A DNA stretch of 64,000 bases. It comes from Micromonospora arborensis (lineage in GTDB: Bacteria; Actinomycetota; Actinomycetes; Mycobacteriales; Micromonosporaceae). Below are positions 8,068 to 16,249 of this stretch, piece by piece (position 1 is the first letter of the stretch; each line of letters starts with the position of its first letter). A model generated the notes under the pieces. It worked only from the letters and a program-made list of their open reading frames with translations. It was not told the DNA's origin and made no database searches. The stretch is from contig NZ_PYBV01000009.1 of the NCBI RefSeq assembly GCF_003205615.1, positions 1-64,000 of the forward strand, written 5' to 3'. A program made the position numbers and the translations under genes.

Positions 8068-9348
8068 TCACTCGTCCTCGACGTAGCGGGGACGGGCGAT
8101 CGCCAGGCCCGCCGCCGTCTGCACGGCGAGCGCACCCAGCAGGAACCCGATCGGCGCGGTCCAGCCGCCGGTGACCTCGTAGAGGATGCCGACCAGCAGC
8201 GGGCCGAGGGCTGCGATCACGTACCCGGTGCTCTGCGCGAACGCGGAGAGCGCGACCGTCCCCTCGGCCGTGCGGGCGCGCAGGCCGATGGCGGTCAGGA
8301 TCATCGGGAACGCGCCCTGGCCGATCGCCAGCAGGAGCACCCAGAGCAGCGCGGCGCCGTGCGGGGCGAGCGCCAGCCCCAGGTAGGCCAGCGTCGACGC
8401 GGCGGTCATCCCGAGCACCAGCGGGCGCAGGGTGGCCATCCGGCCGGCCACGGTGGGCATCAGCAGCGCGATGGGCACGCCGAGCGCGGTCACCCCGGCG
8501 AGCAGCAGCCCGGCCGACTCCGGCTGGTAGCCGGCGTCCCGGAACAACTGGGCCAGCCAGCCCATGATCGCGTACCCGCTGAGTGACTGCGCCCCGAAGT
8601 AGACGGCCATGGCCCAGCCGAGCCGGGTCCGCGCCGGCCGGACCCGCACCGGCGCGGTCACGGCCGCCGTCGAGGTCGCGCGCCGTGCGGCGGCGCGGGT
8701 CCGCAGCGCCAGCGGCACCCACGGGAGTACGGCCACCGCGGCCATCACCGCCCAGATGCCGAGACCGGCCCGCCACGACCCGAAGGCGTGCGCGATCGGG
8801 ACCGCGGAGGCCGCGGCCACCGTCGTGCCCAGGGTCAGCGCCATCGTGTACGCCCCGGTGACCAGGCCGGTGCGGTGCGGGAAGTGTTGCTTGACCAGCA
8901 TCGGCAGCAGGATGTTGGCGACCGCGATGCCGGCCAGCGCCAGCGCGCTGGTGAGCACGAAGATCCAGGCCGAGTCGGTGGTGGCCCGGAGCACCTGGCC
9001 GACGGCGAGGGCGAGCATGGCGACCACGAGCACCCGGGCCGGCGCAACCCGGCGGACCAGCCACGGGGTGAGCGCGCCGAGGCCGGCGAACGCGATGGTC
9101 GGCAGGGTGGTGACCAGGCCGGCGGTCGTGCCGGAGAGGCCGAGCCCGTCGCGTACCTCGTCGAGCAGGGCGCCGAGGCTCGTCACCACGGCGCGCAGGT
9201 TCAGCGCGACCAGCAGCATCCCGACCAGCAGGAGCGCGCCACCGGTCGCCGGGTGCGTCCGTCGTCCCGTACCGGGGTCGCGCGTTGCGTGCGGGTCGAC
9301 GGCGACGGGGGCGGGCAGCGCCGGAGCTGCGGTAGGTGGCGGGGTCAT
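8068..9348 (-). CDS. MFS transporter, CynX/NimT-like
   Basis: This 426-residue integral membrane protein has about 12 hydrophobic segments after a Pro/Ala-rich N-terminal tail of about 45 residues. The pattern GALLLVGMLLVALNLRAVVT followed by a Leu/Gly-rich first loop is typical of the cyanate/2-nitroimidazole (CynX/NimT) branch of the major facilitator superfamily. The substrate is unknown. The ATG at 9348 is chosen over an upstream in-frame start at 9405 that would overlap the divergent GntR gene. Pairing with that GntR regulator suggests it is a regulated efflux or uptake pump. Confidence 0.85.
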   Translation of the reverse strand: MTPPPTAAPALPAPVAVDPHATRDPGTGRRTHPATGGALLLVGMLLVALNLRAVVTSLGALLDEVRDGLGLSGTTAGLVTTLPTIAFAGLGALTPWLVRRVAPARVLVVAMLALAVGQVLRATTDSAWIFVLTSALALAGIAVANILLPMLVKQHFPHRTGLVTGAYTMALTLGTTVAAASAVPIAHAFGSWRAGLGIWAVMAAVAVLPWVPLALRTRAAARRATSTAAVTAPVRVRPARTRLGWAMAVYFGAQSLSGYAIMGWLAQLFRDAGYQPESAGLLLAGVTALGVPIALLMPTVAGRMATLRPLVLGMTAASTLAYLGLALAPHGAALLWVLLLAIGQGAFPMILTAIGLRARTAEGTVALSAFAQSTGYVIAALGPLLVGILYEVTGGWTAPIGFLLGALAVQTAAGLAIARPRYVEDE

Positions 9349-9398
9349 GGCATCCAACCTACAATCATGGGATGAATTTGGGCTCGGTGATGTAACCA
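9349..9398. promoter_or_regulatory. Divergent promoter/operator between MFS and GntR genes
   Basis: The 50-base gap holds the only AT-richer stretch in the area, including an imperfect dyad AATCAT-GGG-ATGAATT (about 9363-9378). It is the natural place for autoregulation by the GntR protein and control of the pump. The dyad is weak, so the operator assignment is a guess from position. Confidence 0.4.
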
Positions 9399-10091
9399 GT
9401 GCCACCGTCGGTTGATTTCCCCTCCGCGCCGCCGGTGCCGCCCCGGGGCCACCGGGTCCGGCAGACCATCGAGCAGCTCCGGGCCCGGATCCTCGGCGGC
9501 GAGTGGCCGGTCGGCGGACGCATCCCCACCGAGCCGCAACTGGTCGCCGCGCTGGGCGTGGGGCGCAACACGGTCCGCGAGGCGGTCCGCGCCCTGGTGC
9601 ACGCCGGCGTGCTGGAGTGCCGGCAGGGCTCCGGCACCTACGTGGTGTCCACCGACGAACTGGCGCCGGTGGTGGCCCGCCGACTCGGCGACGACCGGAT
9701 GACCGAGGTCATCGAGGTGCGTCGCGCCTTCGAGGTGGAGGCCGCCCGGCTCGCCGCGCTGCGGCGTACACCGGAGGACCTGGCGGCGCTCGACGGCGCG
9801 CTCGCCGCCCGCGAGGCCGCCTGGCGCGGCGGCCGGGTCGACACGTTCGTCGAGGCCGACGCCGCACTGCACACCGCGGTGGTCGCCGCCGCGCACAACG
9901 CCATGCTCGCCGAGCTGTACGCCTCGTTCGGCGCCGCCCTGCGCAGCACAGTCGCCCAGGCGATGGGAGGCGCGCTCACACCTGAGCGCTACGTCGACCA
10001 CACCCGGCTGGTCGAGGCGATCCGGGTCGGTGATCCAGGCCGGGCGGCGATCGAAGCCGGCGCTTTTCTGGAGCCCGCTCCCTGGGCATAG
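9399..10091 (+). CDS. GntR-family regulator (FadR/FCD type)
   Basis: This 230-residue protein has an N-terminal winged helix with the GntR signature IPTEPQLVAALGVGRNTVREAV (start residue about 42) and the wing GSGTYV. A C-terminal all-helical FCD domain has DADAALHTAVVAAAHN-type metal-ligand spacing. The start is the GTG at 9399; no better in-frame codon lies downstream before the DNA-binding domain. It lies head-to-head with the MFS transporter, which it probably represses. Confidence 0.88.
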   Translation: MPPSVDFPSAPPVPPRGHRVRQTIEQLRARILGGEWPVGGRIPTEPQLVAALGVGRNTVREAVRALVHAGVLECRQGSGTYVVSTDELAPVVARRLGDDRMTEVIEVRRAFEVEAARLAALRRTPEDLAALDGALAAREAAWRGGRVDTFVEADAALHTAVVAAAHNAMLAELYASFGAALRSTVAQAMGGALTPERYVDHTRLVEAIRVGDPGRAAIEAGAFLEPAPWA

Positions 10092-10130
10092 GTTGTCCCC
10101 GACAGAAAAGCGGACACCTCGGGAGTACGG

Positions 10131-10604
10131 ATGCTCAAAGGCTTCAAAGACTTCATCATGCGCGGCAACGTCGTCGACCTGGCGGTCGGTGTCGTCATCG
10201 GCGCCGCGTTCACGACAGTGGTCACGTCGCTGACCAACGCGTTCCTCAAGCCGTTGATCGCGCTGATCGTGCTGCTGATCACCGGCAAGAAAAACGGCCT
10301 TGCGGGCGCCGCCTGGACGATCCGCGGCGTCGAGTTCGACTGGATCAGCTTCGTAAACGCGGTGATCACCTTCCTGCTCACTGCGGCGGCGCTCTACTTC
10401 TTCGTGGTGTTCCCCATGAACAAGCTCGCCGAGCGGCGCAAGCGGGGCGAGGAGCCGCCGCCGGCCGCGCCGAGCGAGGAGGTCAAGCTGCTCACCGAGA
10501 TCCGGGACGCGCTGGTCTCCGCCGGTCACACCACCCCGGGCCAGCAGCGCGGGGCGCTGGACGACGTGCTGGGCCGTCGCACCGAGCCGCCGACGCAGCG
10601 CTGA
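10131..10604 (+). CDS. mscL: Large-conductance mechanosensitive channel MscL
   Basis: This 157-residue protein carries the conserved MscL N-terminal helix and first membrane segment (GFKDFIMRGNVVDLAVGVV, residues 4-22). A second membrane segment lies near residues 80-102, followed by a basic region and a C-terminal helical bundle (VKLLTEIRDAL). The pentamer releases solutes on osmotic down-shock. The C-terminal tail is longer than in E. coli MscL, as usual in actinobacteria. It has its own terminator downstream. Confidence 0.96.
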   Translation: MLKGFKDFIMRGNVVDLAVGVVIGAAFTTVVTSLTNAFLKPLIALIVLLITGKKNGLAGAAWTIRGVEFDWISFVNAVITFLLTAAALYFFVVFPMNKLAERRKRGEEPPPAAPSEEVKLLTEIRDALVSAGHTTPGQQRGALDDVLGRRTEPPTQR

Positions 10605-10621
10605 CCCGAGCAGAAGCACAT

Positions 10622-10650
10622 CGGCCCCTGCGGGATTCCCGCAGGGGCCG
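10622..10650 (+). terminator. Rho-independent-like hairpin after mscL
   Basis: A perfect 13-bp stem (CGGCCCCTGCGGG / CCCGCAGGGGCCG) with a 3-base loop lies 18 bases after the mscL stop. It lacks a long T-run, as is common in high-GC actinobacteria. Confidence 0.85.
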
Positions 10651-10685
10651 CACGTTCTCGTACGTGTGTTCGATAGAGTCCCGCC

Positions 10686-10937
10686 ATGGAGCAGCGCAAG
10701 CACTGGTGGAACGGGAAGTGGGGGCGGCTGGCCCGACGGGACGTCTTCCTGCGGGTGGACGCCGACCGGTGGCACGTCGAGCAGCGGGCCGGCGGCGCCG
10801 AGGGCATCTCCCGGTTCTACGAGTACGGCAGTGCGGACGAGGCCGAGGACACCGTCCGGGCGCTGCTCGACGGCCCGGACACCTGGCGGGAGTTGTCCCC
10901 GCGCCCACCGGGCAGTTGGACTCTTCCGGACAGCTGA
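10686..10937 (+). CDS. Conserved small hypothetical protein
   Basis: This 83-residue acidic protein has a Trp-rich N-terminus (EQRKHWWNGKWGRLARRDVF) and a central DRWHVEQRAGG motif, with no membrane segment. The composition and motif are those of a small soluble protein family seen in Micromonosporaceae. No function is known. It is a single gene between the mscL terminator and a palindromic repeat. Confidence 0.65.
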   Translation: MEQRKHWWNGKWGRLARRDVFLRVDADRWHVEQRAGGAEGISRFYEYGSADEAEDTVRALLDGPDTWRELSPRPPGSWTLPDS

Positions 10938-10991
10938 ACGGTCGCCGCCCACCGCCACCCCGGACCTGGAGGCGGTGGCGCTCTCGTCGGT

Positions 10992-11027
10992 TATGACTCA
11001 GTGGCATAAATATGCCGCAGAGTCATA
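10992..11027. repeat. Palindrome of TATGACTC family, copy 1
   Basis: 17-bp arms (10992-11008 and 11011-11027, two mismatches) flank a 2-base AA centre, so the tip reads GCATAAATATGC. A close relative with the same TATGACTC...ATA-AA-TAT core is at 58333-58380. Both are in intergenic DNA after a coding region, suggesting a dispersed repeat or shared terminator/processing element. The rest of the 261-base gap is featureless GC-rich sequence. Confidence 0.85.
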
Positions 11028-11198
11028 CCGCTCTCGGGCGCCTCATCGCCTTGGGCCCCTGCTGCCGGGTCGGCGGGCTGGCGGGTCGGCTGGTGGTCCG
11101 GTAAGCGGCCCGGCCCGGCCGGTGGCTGCCCGGGCTGCGCCCCGGCGGGCTGGCGGCGGCGGCGTTTAACGGCGTACCGCCCCGGGAACCGCAATGGG

Positions 11199-11570
11199 AT
11201 GGATCAGCAGGACGAGCAGCAGGCGACCATCTCGCGGATCACCACCGGGATGCCGGTGATCGACTCAGCCGGTACCGAGGTCGGCACGGTGGACCTCGTC
11301 CAGCGGGCCGACCCGAACGCGGTGACCGTCCAGGCACCGACCGCCGACCCGGGCAGCAGCCTGGACGAGCTGATCGAGGCCACGGCGGTCGAGGAGCCGG
11401 ACGTTCCGGCCGATCTGGCGGCGCGGCTGCTGCACAGCGGTTACCTGAAGGTCTCGACCGAGCTGACCCGTACCGGGGCGGTCTACGTACCGGCCGACCG
11501 GATCGGCTCGGTCGCCGACGGCCGGGTCCTCCTCGCCGTGGGCGTGGCCGACCTACCGTCGGAGGAATGA
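11199..11570 (+). CDS. PRC-barrel/DUF2171-like hypothetical protein
   Basis: This 123-residue protein contains a short beta-rich unit, TGMPVIDSAGTEVGTVDLVQ, that resembles PRC-barrel/DUF2171 strands. The C-terminal half repeats the pattern (YLKVSTELTRTGAVYVPAD). Such proteins are soluble and of unknown role. Its last 88 bases overlap, tail to tail, the end of the benE gene on the other strand, so one of the two 3' ends may be extended relative to homologues. Confidence 0.65.
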   Translation: MDQQDEQQATISRITTGMPVIDSAGTEVGTVDLVQRADPNAVTVQAPTADPGSSLDELIEATAVEEPDVPADLAARLLHSGYLKVSTELTRTGAVYVPADRIGSVADGRVLLAVGVADLPSEE

Positions 11571-12745
11571 TCGACTGGAGGCGGCACGACGGGTGGGCGG
11601 CGGTGGAAGAGCAGCAGCATCAGGCAGCCGGCGACCAGCCCCCAGAACGCGCCCCCCACGCCGATCAGCGTCACCCCGGAGGCGGTCACCACGAAGGTGA
11701 CCACCGCGGCCTCGCGGGTCGCCGGGTCGGTCACCGCCGAGGCGAGCGCGGTGGCGAGGGCGCCCAGCAGGGCCAACCCGGCGACCGCCTCGATGAGGAT
11801 GGGCGGCGCGACGGCGACCAGCGCGGTGGCCACGCCGGCACCCAGCCCGAGCAGGGCCAACCCGACGCCGGCGGTGACCGAGGCGACCCATCGGCGCTCC
11901 GGGTCCGGGTGGGCGTCGGGGCTGGCGGCCAACGCGGCGGTGATCGCCGCGAGGTTCACCGCGTGCCCGCCGGCCGGGGCGGCGAACAGGCTGGCCAGGC
12001 CGGTCGCCCGCAGCGCCGCGCCGAACGGCGGCCGGTAGCCGTAGCCGACCAGCACCGCCATGCCGGGCACGTTCTGCGCGGCCATGGTGACCAGGAACAA
12101 CGGCAGGGCCAGGCCGATCAGCGCGGACGTGTTCCAGGCGGGCGCGGTCAGGGTGACCGACGGGGCCAGCGCGGCACCGGTCAGGCCGGTCGGCGGCGCG
12201 GTCAGCGCGATCGCGATCACCGCCACCAGCAACGCGCCGGGCACCGCCCAGCGGCGGGCGAACCGGTGCAGCAGCAACCAGCCGCCCACCACCGGACCGG
12301 CTACCGTGGGCAACTCGACGAGCGCGCGGACCGGGGCGGTGCACAGCGGCAGCAGCACCCCGGCGAGCATCGCGCCGGCCACCGGCTTGGGGATGGCGGC
12401 CACCGCACGACCGAGTGGCGGAAACAGCCCGGCCGCCACGATCAGCACGCCGGAGACGAGGAAGGCGCCCACCGCGACCGGCCACCCACCCGGCGGTGGC
12501 CCGGTCGCCACCAGCAGCGCCGCACCCGGCGTGGACCAGGCCACGCTCATCGGTATCCGGTGCCGCCAGCCCAACCAGGCGGCGGCGAGCCCGCACGCCA
12601 CGCAGAGGGCGAGCAGGCCGGAGGCGGCCTGCGCGTCCGATGCGCCGGCCGCCCGGAGCCCGGCCAGCACGACGGTGAACGAGCTGGCGAAGCCGACCAG
12701 GGCGGTAACCGCGCCGGCCAGCACCGGTTGGACGCGTCCAGCCAC
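11483..12745 (-). CDS. benE: Benzoate/H+ symporter, BenE family
   Basis: This 420-residue membrane protein has about 11-12 hydrophobic segments and the BenE hallmarks: an N-terminal VQPVLAGAVTALVGFASSF, SWSTPGAALL-like VAWSTPGAALL, and a C-terminal VVTASGVTLIGVGGAFWGLV. It should import benzoate or another aromatic acid. The GTG start at 12745 follows a GGGAGGG ribosome site. The last about 35 residues are polar and overlap the gene on the other strand. It is divergent from an XRE-cupin regulator with a palindromic operator between them. Confidence 0.85.
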   Translation of the reverse strand: MAGRVQPVLAGAVTALVGFASSFTVVLAGLRAAGASDAQAASGLLALCVACGLAAAWLGWRHRIPMSVAWSTPGAALLVATGPPPGGWPVAVGAFLVSGVLIVAAGLFPPLGRAVAAIPKPVAGAMLAGVLLPLCTAPVRALVELPTVAGPVVGGWLLLHRFARRWAVPGALLVAVIAIALTAPPTGLTGAALAPSVTLTAPAWNTSALIGLALPLFLVTMAAQNVPGMAVLVGYGYRPPFGAALRATGLASLFAAPAGGHAVNLAAITAALAASPDAHPDPERRWVASVTAGVGLALLGLGAGVATALVAVAPPILIEAVAGLALLGALATALASAVTDPATREAAVVTFVVTASGVTLIGVGGAFWGLVAGCLMLLLFHRRPPVVPPPVDHSSDGRSATPTARRTRPSATEPIRSAGT

Positions 12746-12759
12746 CCCACCCTCCCGAG

Positions 12760-12777
12760 TGTTCCGTTTACGGAACA
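12760..12777. promoter_or_regulatory. Operator TGTTCCGT-TT-ACGGAACA
   Basis: A perfect 8-bp inverted repeat with a 2-base centre lies between the two divergent starts (12745 and 12801). It is the obvious binding site for the XRE-cupin protein, controlling both genes. The position is 15 bases from the benE start, so binding would block initiation. Confidence 0.8.
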
Positions 12778-12800
12778 ACAGTGTGTAGCACGATAGCCGG

Positions 12801-13361
12801 GTGCCGCACCCACCACCAGCCCGCCGTCCGGGCCTCGACGTGGATCCCGCCGTCGTCGGCCGCCGGGTCCGTGCCCTGCGCGAGGAGCGCGGGATCTCGC
12901 TGTCCACTCTGGCCCGGCTCGCCGGCGTCGGAAAGGCCACCCTCTCCGGCCTGGAGCACGGCACCCGCAACCCGACCCTGGAGACGCTCTGGGCGGTCAC
13001 CGCACAGCTCGGCGTACCGTTCACCGCTCTGCTGGCGGAGCCGACCGCCGGGCCCACCGCGCACGGCACCGCGGTCACCGCCACCCTGCTGGAGGTGTTC
13101 ACCGACACCGACGCGACCTACGAGCTGTACCGGATGCGGGTCGCGCCCGGCCCGGTGCAGCTCTCCCCCGCCCACCAGCCGGGGGTCACCGAGCACATCA
13201 CCGTCTTCGCCGGGGTGCTGCGCGCCGGCCCGGCCGACGCACCGCTGACCGCCCCGGCCGGTGGTCACCTCCGCTGGGTCTCGGACGTGCCGCACACGTA
13301 CGCGGCGGTGGGTGACGAGGAGGTCACCGCGAGCCTGTTACTGCGTTATCCCCGCCGCTGA
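12801..13361 (+). CDS. XRE-family regulator with C-terminal cupin
   Basis: This 186-residue protein has an XRE helix-turn-helix (GRRVRALREERGISLSTLAR, LAGVGKATLSGLEHGTRNPT) at about residues 20-75 and a cupin-like C-terminal domain with HITVFAGVL and PHTYAAVGDE motifs. This two-domain class binds a small ligand in the cupin and controls a neighbouring transporter; here benE is the likely target through the palindrome at 12760-12777. The start is the GTG at 12801. Confidence 0.88.
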   Translation: MPHPPPARRPGLDVDPAVVGRRVRALREERGISLSTLARLAGVGKATLSGLEHGTRNPTLETLWAVTAQLGVPFTALLAEPTAGPTAHGTAVTATLLEVFTDTDATYELYRMRVAPGPVQLSPAHQPGVTEHITVFAGVLRAGPADAPLTAPAGGHLRWVSDVPHTYAAVGDEEVTASLLLRYPRR

Positions 13362-13477
13362 GGACCGGCCGATCGGCCTCGGTTCGCCAGCTCCTACGAC
13401 GAAGATCGCAATCATTTCTCGACCCTACGCAGTAGGCGTAGAGACGAATGCGGGTTGTTCTTGGCAAGCTTGACCCC

Positions 13478-14197
13478 ATGACGCTGATCCTCCGCTCGGT
13501 CATCCTCAACGACATCGGCTTGGTGCGCACCAACAACGAGGACTCCGCCCTCGCTGGTGACCGCCTGATCGCCGTCGCCGACGGCATGGGCGGGCTGCCC
13601 GCGGGCGAGGTGGCGAGCGAGATCGTGATCCGGATTCTGGACGAGCTGGCTCCGCCCACCGAGCCCGACAGCGCCGCCGACGCCCTGCGTGCCGTGGTCA
13701 GCACCGCCAACCAGCGGATCCACGCCGCCATCACCGTCGACCCGAGCCGCGACGGGATGGGCACCACGCTCACCGCGGGGCTGCTGGCCGGGGAGACGCT
13801 GGTGCTGGCCCAGGTTGGCGACTCCCGCTGCTACCTGCTGCGCGACGGGGAGCTGACCCAGCTCACCCGGGACGACACCTTCGTTCAGGCGCTGGTCGAC
13901 CAGGGCACCCTCTCCCCCGAGCAGGCCCGCCACCACCCGCAGCGGTCTCTCGTGACCCGGGCCGTGCAGGGGGCCGACACCCCACCGGCGGTCGGTGTGC
14001 TCACCGTGGTCCCCGGCGATCGACTGCTGCTGTGCAGCGACGGGCTCTCGGACTACGTCGAGGACGACGCCATCGCGGCAGCGCTGGGCATGTACGCCGA
14101 CCGCCAGCAGTGTGGGGAGCAGTTGGTGAAGCTCGCTCACCACGCCGGCGCACCGGACAACGTGACAGTCGTGGTCTCCGACGTCGTCACCCGCTGA
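13478..14197 (+). CDS. PP2C-family Ser/Thr phosphatase (PstP-like)
   Basis: This 239-residue single PP2C domain has the family motifs DIGLVRTNNEDS, AVADGMGG, DGMGTTLT, VGDSRCYLLR, LCSDGLSDYV and APDNVTVVV, which together hold the two-metal centre. It is soluble and lacks the C-terminal membrane segment of the cell-division-linked PstP. It probably opposes eukaryotic-type Ser/Thr kinases encoded elsewhere. The ATG at 13478 is preferred because family homology starts there. A small inverted repeat (CTACGC-5-GCGTAG, 13425-13441) lies upstream and could be regulatory. Confidence 0.92.
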   Translation: MTLILRSVILNDIGLVRTNNEDSALAGDRLIAVADGMGGLPAGEVASEIVIRILDELAPPTEPDSAADALRAVVSTANQRIHAAITVDPSRDGMGTTLTAGLLAGETLVLAQVGDSRCYLLRDGELTQLTRDDTFVQALVDQGTLSPEQARHHPQRSLVTRAVQGADTPPAVGVLTVVPGDRLLLCSDGLSDYVEDDAIAAALGMYADRQQCGEQLVKLAHHAGAPDNVTVVVSDVVTR

Positions 14198-14254
14198 CCC
14201 GTACGGCCCGCCCGACGGTCCACCGGACCGGCCGGGTGGCTACCGGTCGGGCTG

Positions 14255-14264
14255 ACTACGTAGT
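14255..14264. promoter_or_regulatory. Possible PadR operator ACTACGTAGT
   Basis: A perfect 10-base palindrome lies 36 bases before the PadR GTG, in the local AT-rich promoter region. PadR proteins of ABC operons usually repress their own operon at such dyads. The assignment rests on position. Confidence 0.4.
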
Positions 14265-14299
14265 TGTGCCATCTAGGTTGCGCCGCTAGTGTCCTGCGG

Positions 14300-14638
14300 G
14301 TGGATTCCGACCGCCGTGGGCAGTGGCTGCGAGGGGTGCTCGACATCTGCGTCCTGGCACTGTTGGCCGAGCGCGAGTCCTACGGCTACCAACTCGCCCA
14401 GGCGCTCGACGTGTCGGGCGTCGGGCCGATCCAGGGCGGCACGCTCTATCCCGTGCTGCTGCGACTGCAGAAGACCGGCCTGGTGACCGCGCAGTGGCGG
14501 GAGGGCAGCGCCGGGCCGGCCCGCAAGTACTACCGGCTGACCGATGACGGGTACGCGGCGCTCCGCGAGGGCGGCAGTGCCTGGCTCACCTTCGTCGGCC
14601 CGGTGAACGACATCGTCACGAAGGGGGTCGCCCAGTGA
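14300..14638 (+). CDS. PadR-family transcriptional regulator
   Basis: This 112-residue winged-helix protein has the PadR signature ICVLALLAERESYGYQLAQ, then GGTLYPVLLRLQKTGL and the wing RKYYRLTDDGYAAL. Proteins of this length carry the DNA-binding domain and a short C-terminal dimer helix. The GTG at 14300 is chosen since residues before it do not fit the family. Its stop overlaps the next start (GTGA), so it forms an operon with the ABC transporter genes and probably represses them. Confidence 0.9.
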   Translation: MDSDRRGQWLRGVLDICVLALLAERESYGYQLAQALDVSGVGPIQGGTLYPVLLRLQKTGLVTAQWREGSAGPARKYYRLTDDGYAALREGGSAWLTFVGPVNDIVTKGVAQ

Positions 14639-15480
14639 ACGTCGACGATTGGCTGCGAACGCTCACGGCCGAACTGCACCAGCGCCGGGTCGCGGCGGAC
14701 GCCGCCCGGCACGTGGTCGCGGAAGTCGCCACACACCTGCGCGAGGGGGGCGGCGACCCCTTGGTCGTCTTCGGTCCACCCCAGCAGTACGCGGGCGCAG
14801 TCGTGGAGAGCATCGGCACCGCGCCGGGACCCCGCCCCGGGCCGGTCCGGCTGCACGCCGAGGGCATCACCAAGCGGTACCGCCGACGGCCCGTCCTGCG
14901 CGACGCGACGTTGACCGTCCGGGCCGGACAGATCGCCGCCGTGATCGGCGCGAACGGCTGCGGCAAGAGCACCTTCCTGCGGATCTGCGCGGGGCTGGTC
15001 TCACCCGACGCCGGTGAGGTGACCGTCTCCGGCCGGCTCGGCTACTGCCCGCAGTCCGGCGGCACCGCCGACTTCCTGCTCGCCGACGAGCACTTCGTGC
15101 TGGTCGGCGCCGGTCAGGGCGTGGCCCGAGGTCCGGCCCGCCGCGCCGGACGGGCAGCGGCCCGACAGCTCGGCTGGGAGGCGGGCGGTGACGTACAGGC
15201 TCGACACCTGTCCGGCGGCACCCGGCAGAAGCTCAACCTGACCATGTCCACGCTCAGCAGGCCGGACGTGCTGCTGCTGGACGAGCCGTACCAGGGCTTC
15301 GACCAGGGCACCTACGTCAACTTCTGGGACCAGCTCTGCCGGTTGCGCGACGCGGGCACGGCGATCGTCGTGGTGACCCACCTGCTCAACCAGCTCGACC
15401 GGGTGGACACGGTGCTCGACCTGACCCCGGCACAAACGACCGGGTGGCACGCGCCCGGCGTCCGAGGAGGCCACTCGTGA
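14635..15480 (+). CDS. ABC transporter ATP-binding protein with HAAS-like N-terminus
   Basis: This 281-residue protein has an N-terminal helical segment of about 60 residues (WLRTLTAELHQRRVAADAA...ATHLRE) resembling the HAAS/DUF1700-type domains encoded beside PadR genes. The ABC ATPase follows, with Walker A GANGCGKST, signature LSGGTRQK and Walker B VLLLDEP. The fusion of the HAAS-like part to the ATPase is unusual. It should energise export through the permease encoded next, by overlap, at 15477. Substrate unknown. Confidence 0.88.
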   Translation: MNVDDWLRTLTAELHQRRVAADAARHVVAEVATHLREGGGDPLVVFGPPQQYAGAVVESIGTAPGPRPGPVRLHAEGITKRYRRRPVLRDATLTVRAGQIAAVIGANGCGKSTFLRICAGLVSPDAGEVTVSGRLGYCPQSGGTADFLLADEHFVLVGAGQGVARGPARRAGRAAARQLGWEAGGDVQARHLSGGTRQKLNLTMSTLSRPDVLLLDEPYQGFDQGTYVNFWDQLCRLRDAGTAIVVVTHLLNQLDRVDTVLDLTPAQTTGWHAPGVRGGHS

Positions 15481-16169
15481 ACCGGCTCGTCACCGTCGCC
15501 GAGATGACCCTGCGGGAGTTGCTGCGGCGTCGGGGCGTACTCCTGTTGTTGCTGTTGATGCCGTTGACCTTCTACCTGATTCGGCGGGACGCCTACCTCG
15601 GGCAGTCGGTCCGGTCGCTGCTGCTCGGCGTGGGTTGGGCGGTGAGCACCGCCGCGCTGTTCGCCACCACCGCGGCCCGCGAGCTGGAGCCGAGGCTGCG
15701 GTTGGCCGGCTACCGCCCGCACCACCTCTACCTGGGTCGGATGCTCGGCCTGTGGACGGTGGGGGTGGTCATCTCCGTACCGTTCTTCCTGCTCCCCATG
15801 ATCGACGGCGCGGACCTGCGGTACGGCGGCCTGGCCGCGGCGATGCTCTGCTCCGTCGGGGTGGCGGCGCCGTTCGGGATGCTGATCGGTGCGCTGCTGC
15901 CCCGCGAGTTGGAGGGGACGCTGCTGCTGCTCACCGTGGTGACCGTGCAGATGCTGATCGACCCGGCTGGTTCGGGGGCGAGGTTGACCCCGTTCTGGTC
16001 GAGCCGGGAGATCGCCACCTGGGCGGTGGACCACACCGACCAGGGCTACCTCGCCCGGGGAGTCCTGCACGGGGTCGTCGTCACCGCCCTGCTGGCCCTC
16101 AGCGTGGCCGCCGTCGCCAGCGTCCGACTGCGCCGCCGCCGGCACCTGCGCCACCTGTCCATCGGCTGA
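15477..16169 (+). CDS. ABC-2 type transporter permease
   Basis: This 230-residue protein has six hydrophobic segments (about 20-38, 45-62, 90-110, 120-140, 150-165, 200-220), the size and topology of small ABC-2 permeases. It starts with a GTG at 15477 that overlaps the ATPase stop (GTGA). It is the partner of the ATPase just upstream; the complex probably exports a peptide or lipid, or gives self-protection, but the substrate cannot be seen. A 16-base perfect palindrome (AGCACCGG/CCGGTGCT, 16174-16189) five bases after the stop may end the operon. Confidence 0.85.
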   Translation: MNRLVTVAEMTLRELLRRRGVLLLLLLMPLTFYLIRRDAYLGQSVRSLLLGVGWAVSTAALFATTAARELEPRLRLAGYRPHHLYLGRMLGLWTVGVVISVPFFLLPMIDGADLRYGGLAAAMLCSVGVAAPFGMLIGALLPRELEGTLLLLTVVTVQMLIDPAGSGARLTPFWSSREIATWAVDHTDQGYLARGVLHGVVVTALLALSVAAVASVRLRRRRHLRHLSIG

Positions 16170-16249
16170 CCGGAGCACCGGCCGGTGCTGGCGCCACGGA
16201 TACCGCGAATCCGGTTGCTGCGATCCTTACGGCAGGTTGAGATAGGCGG

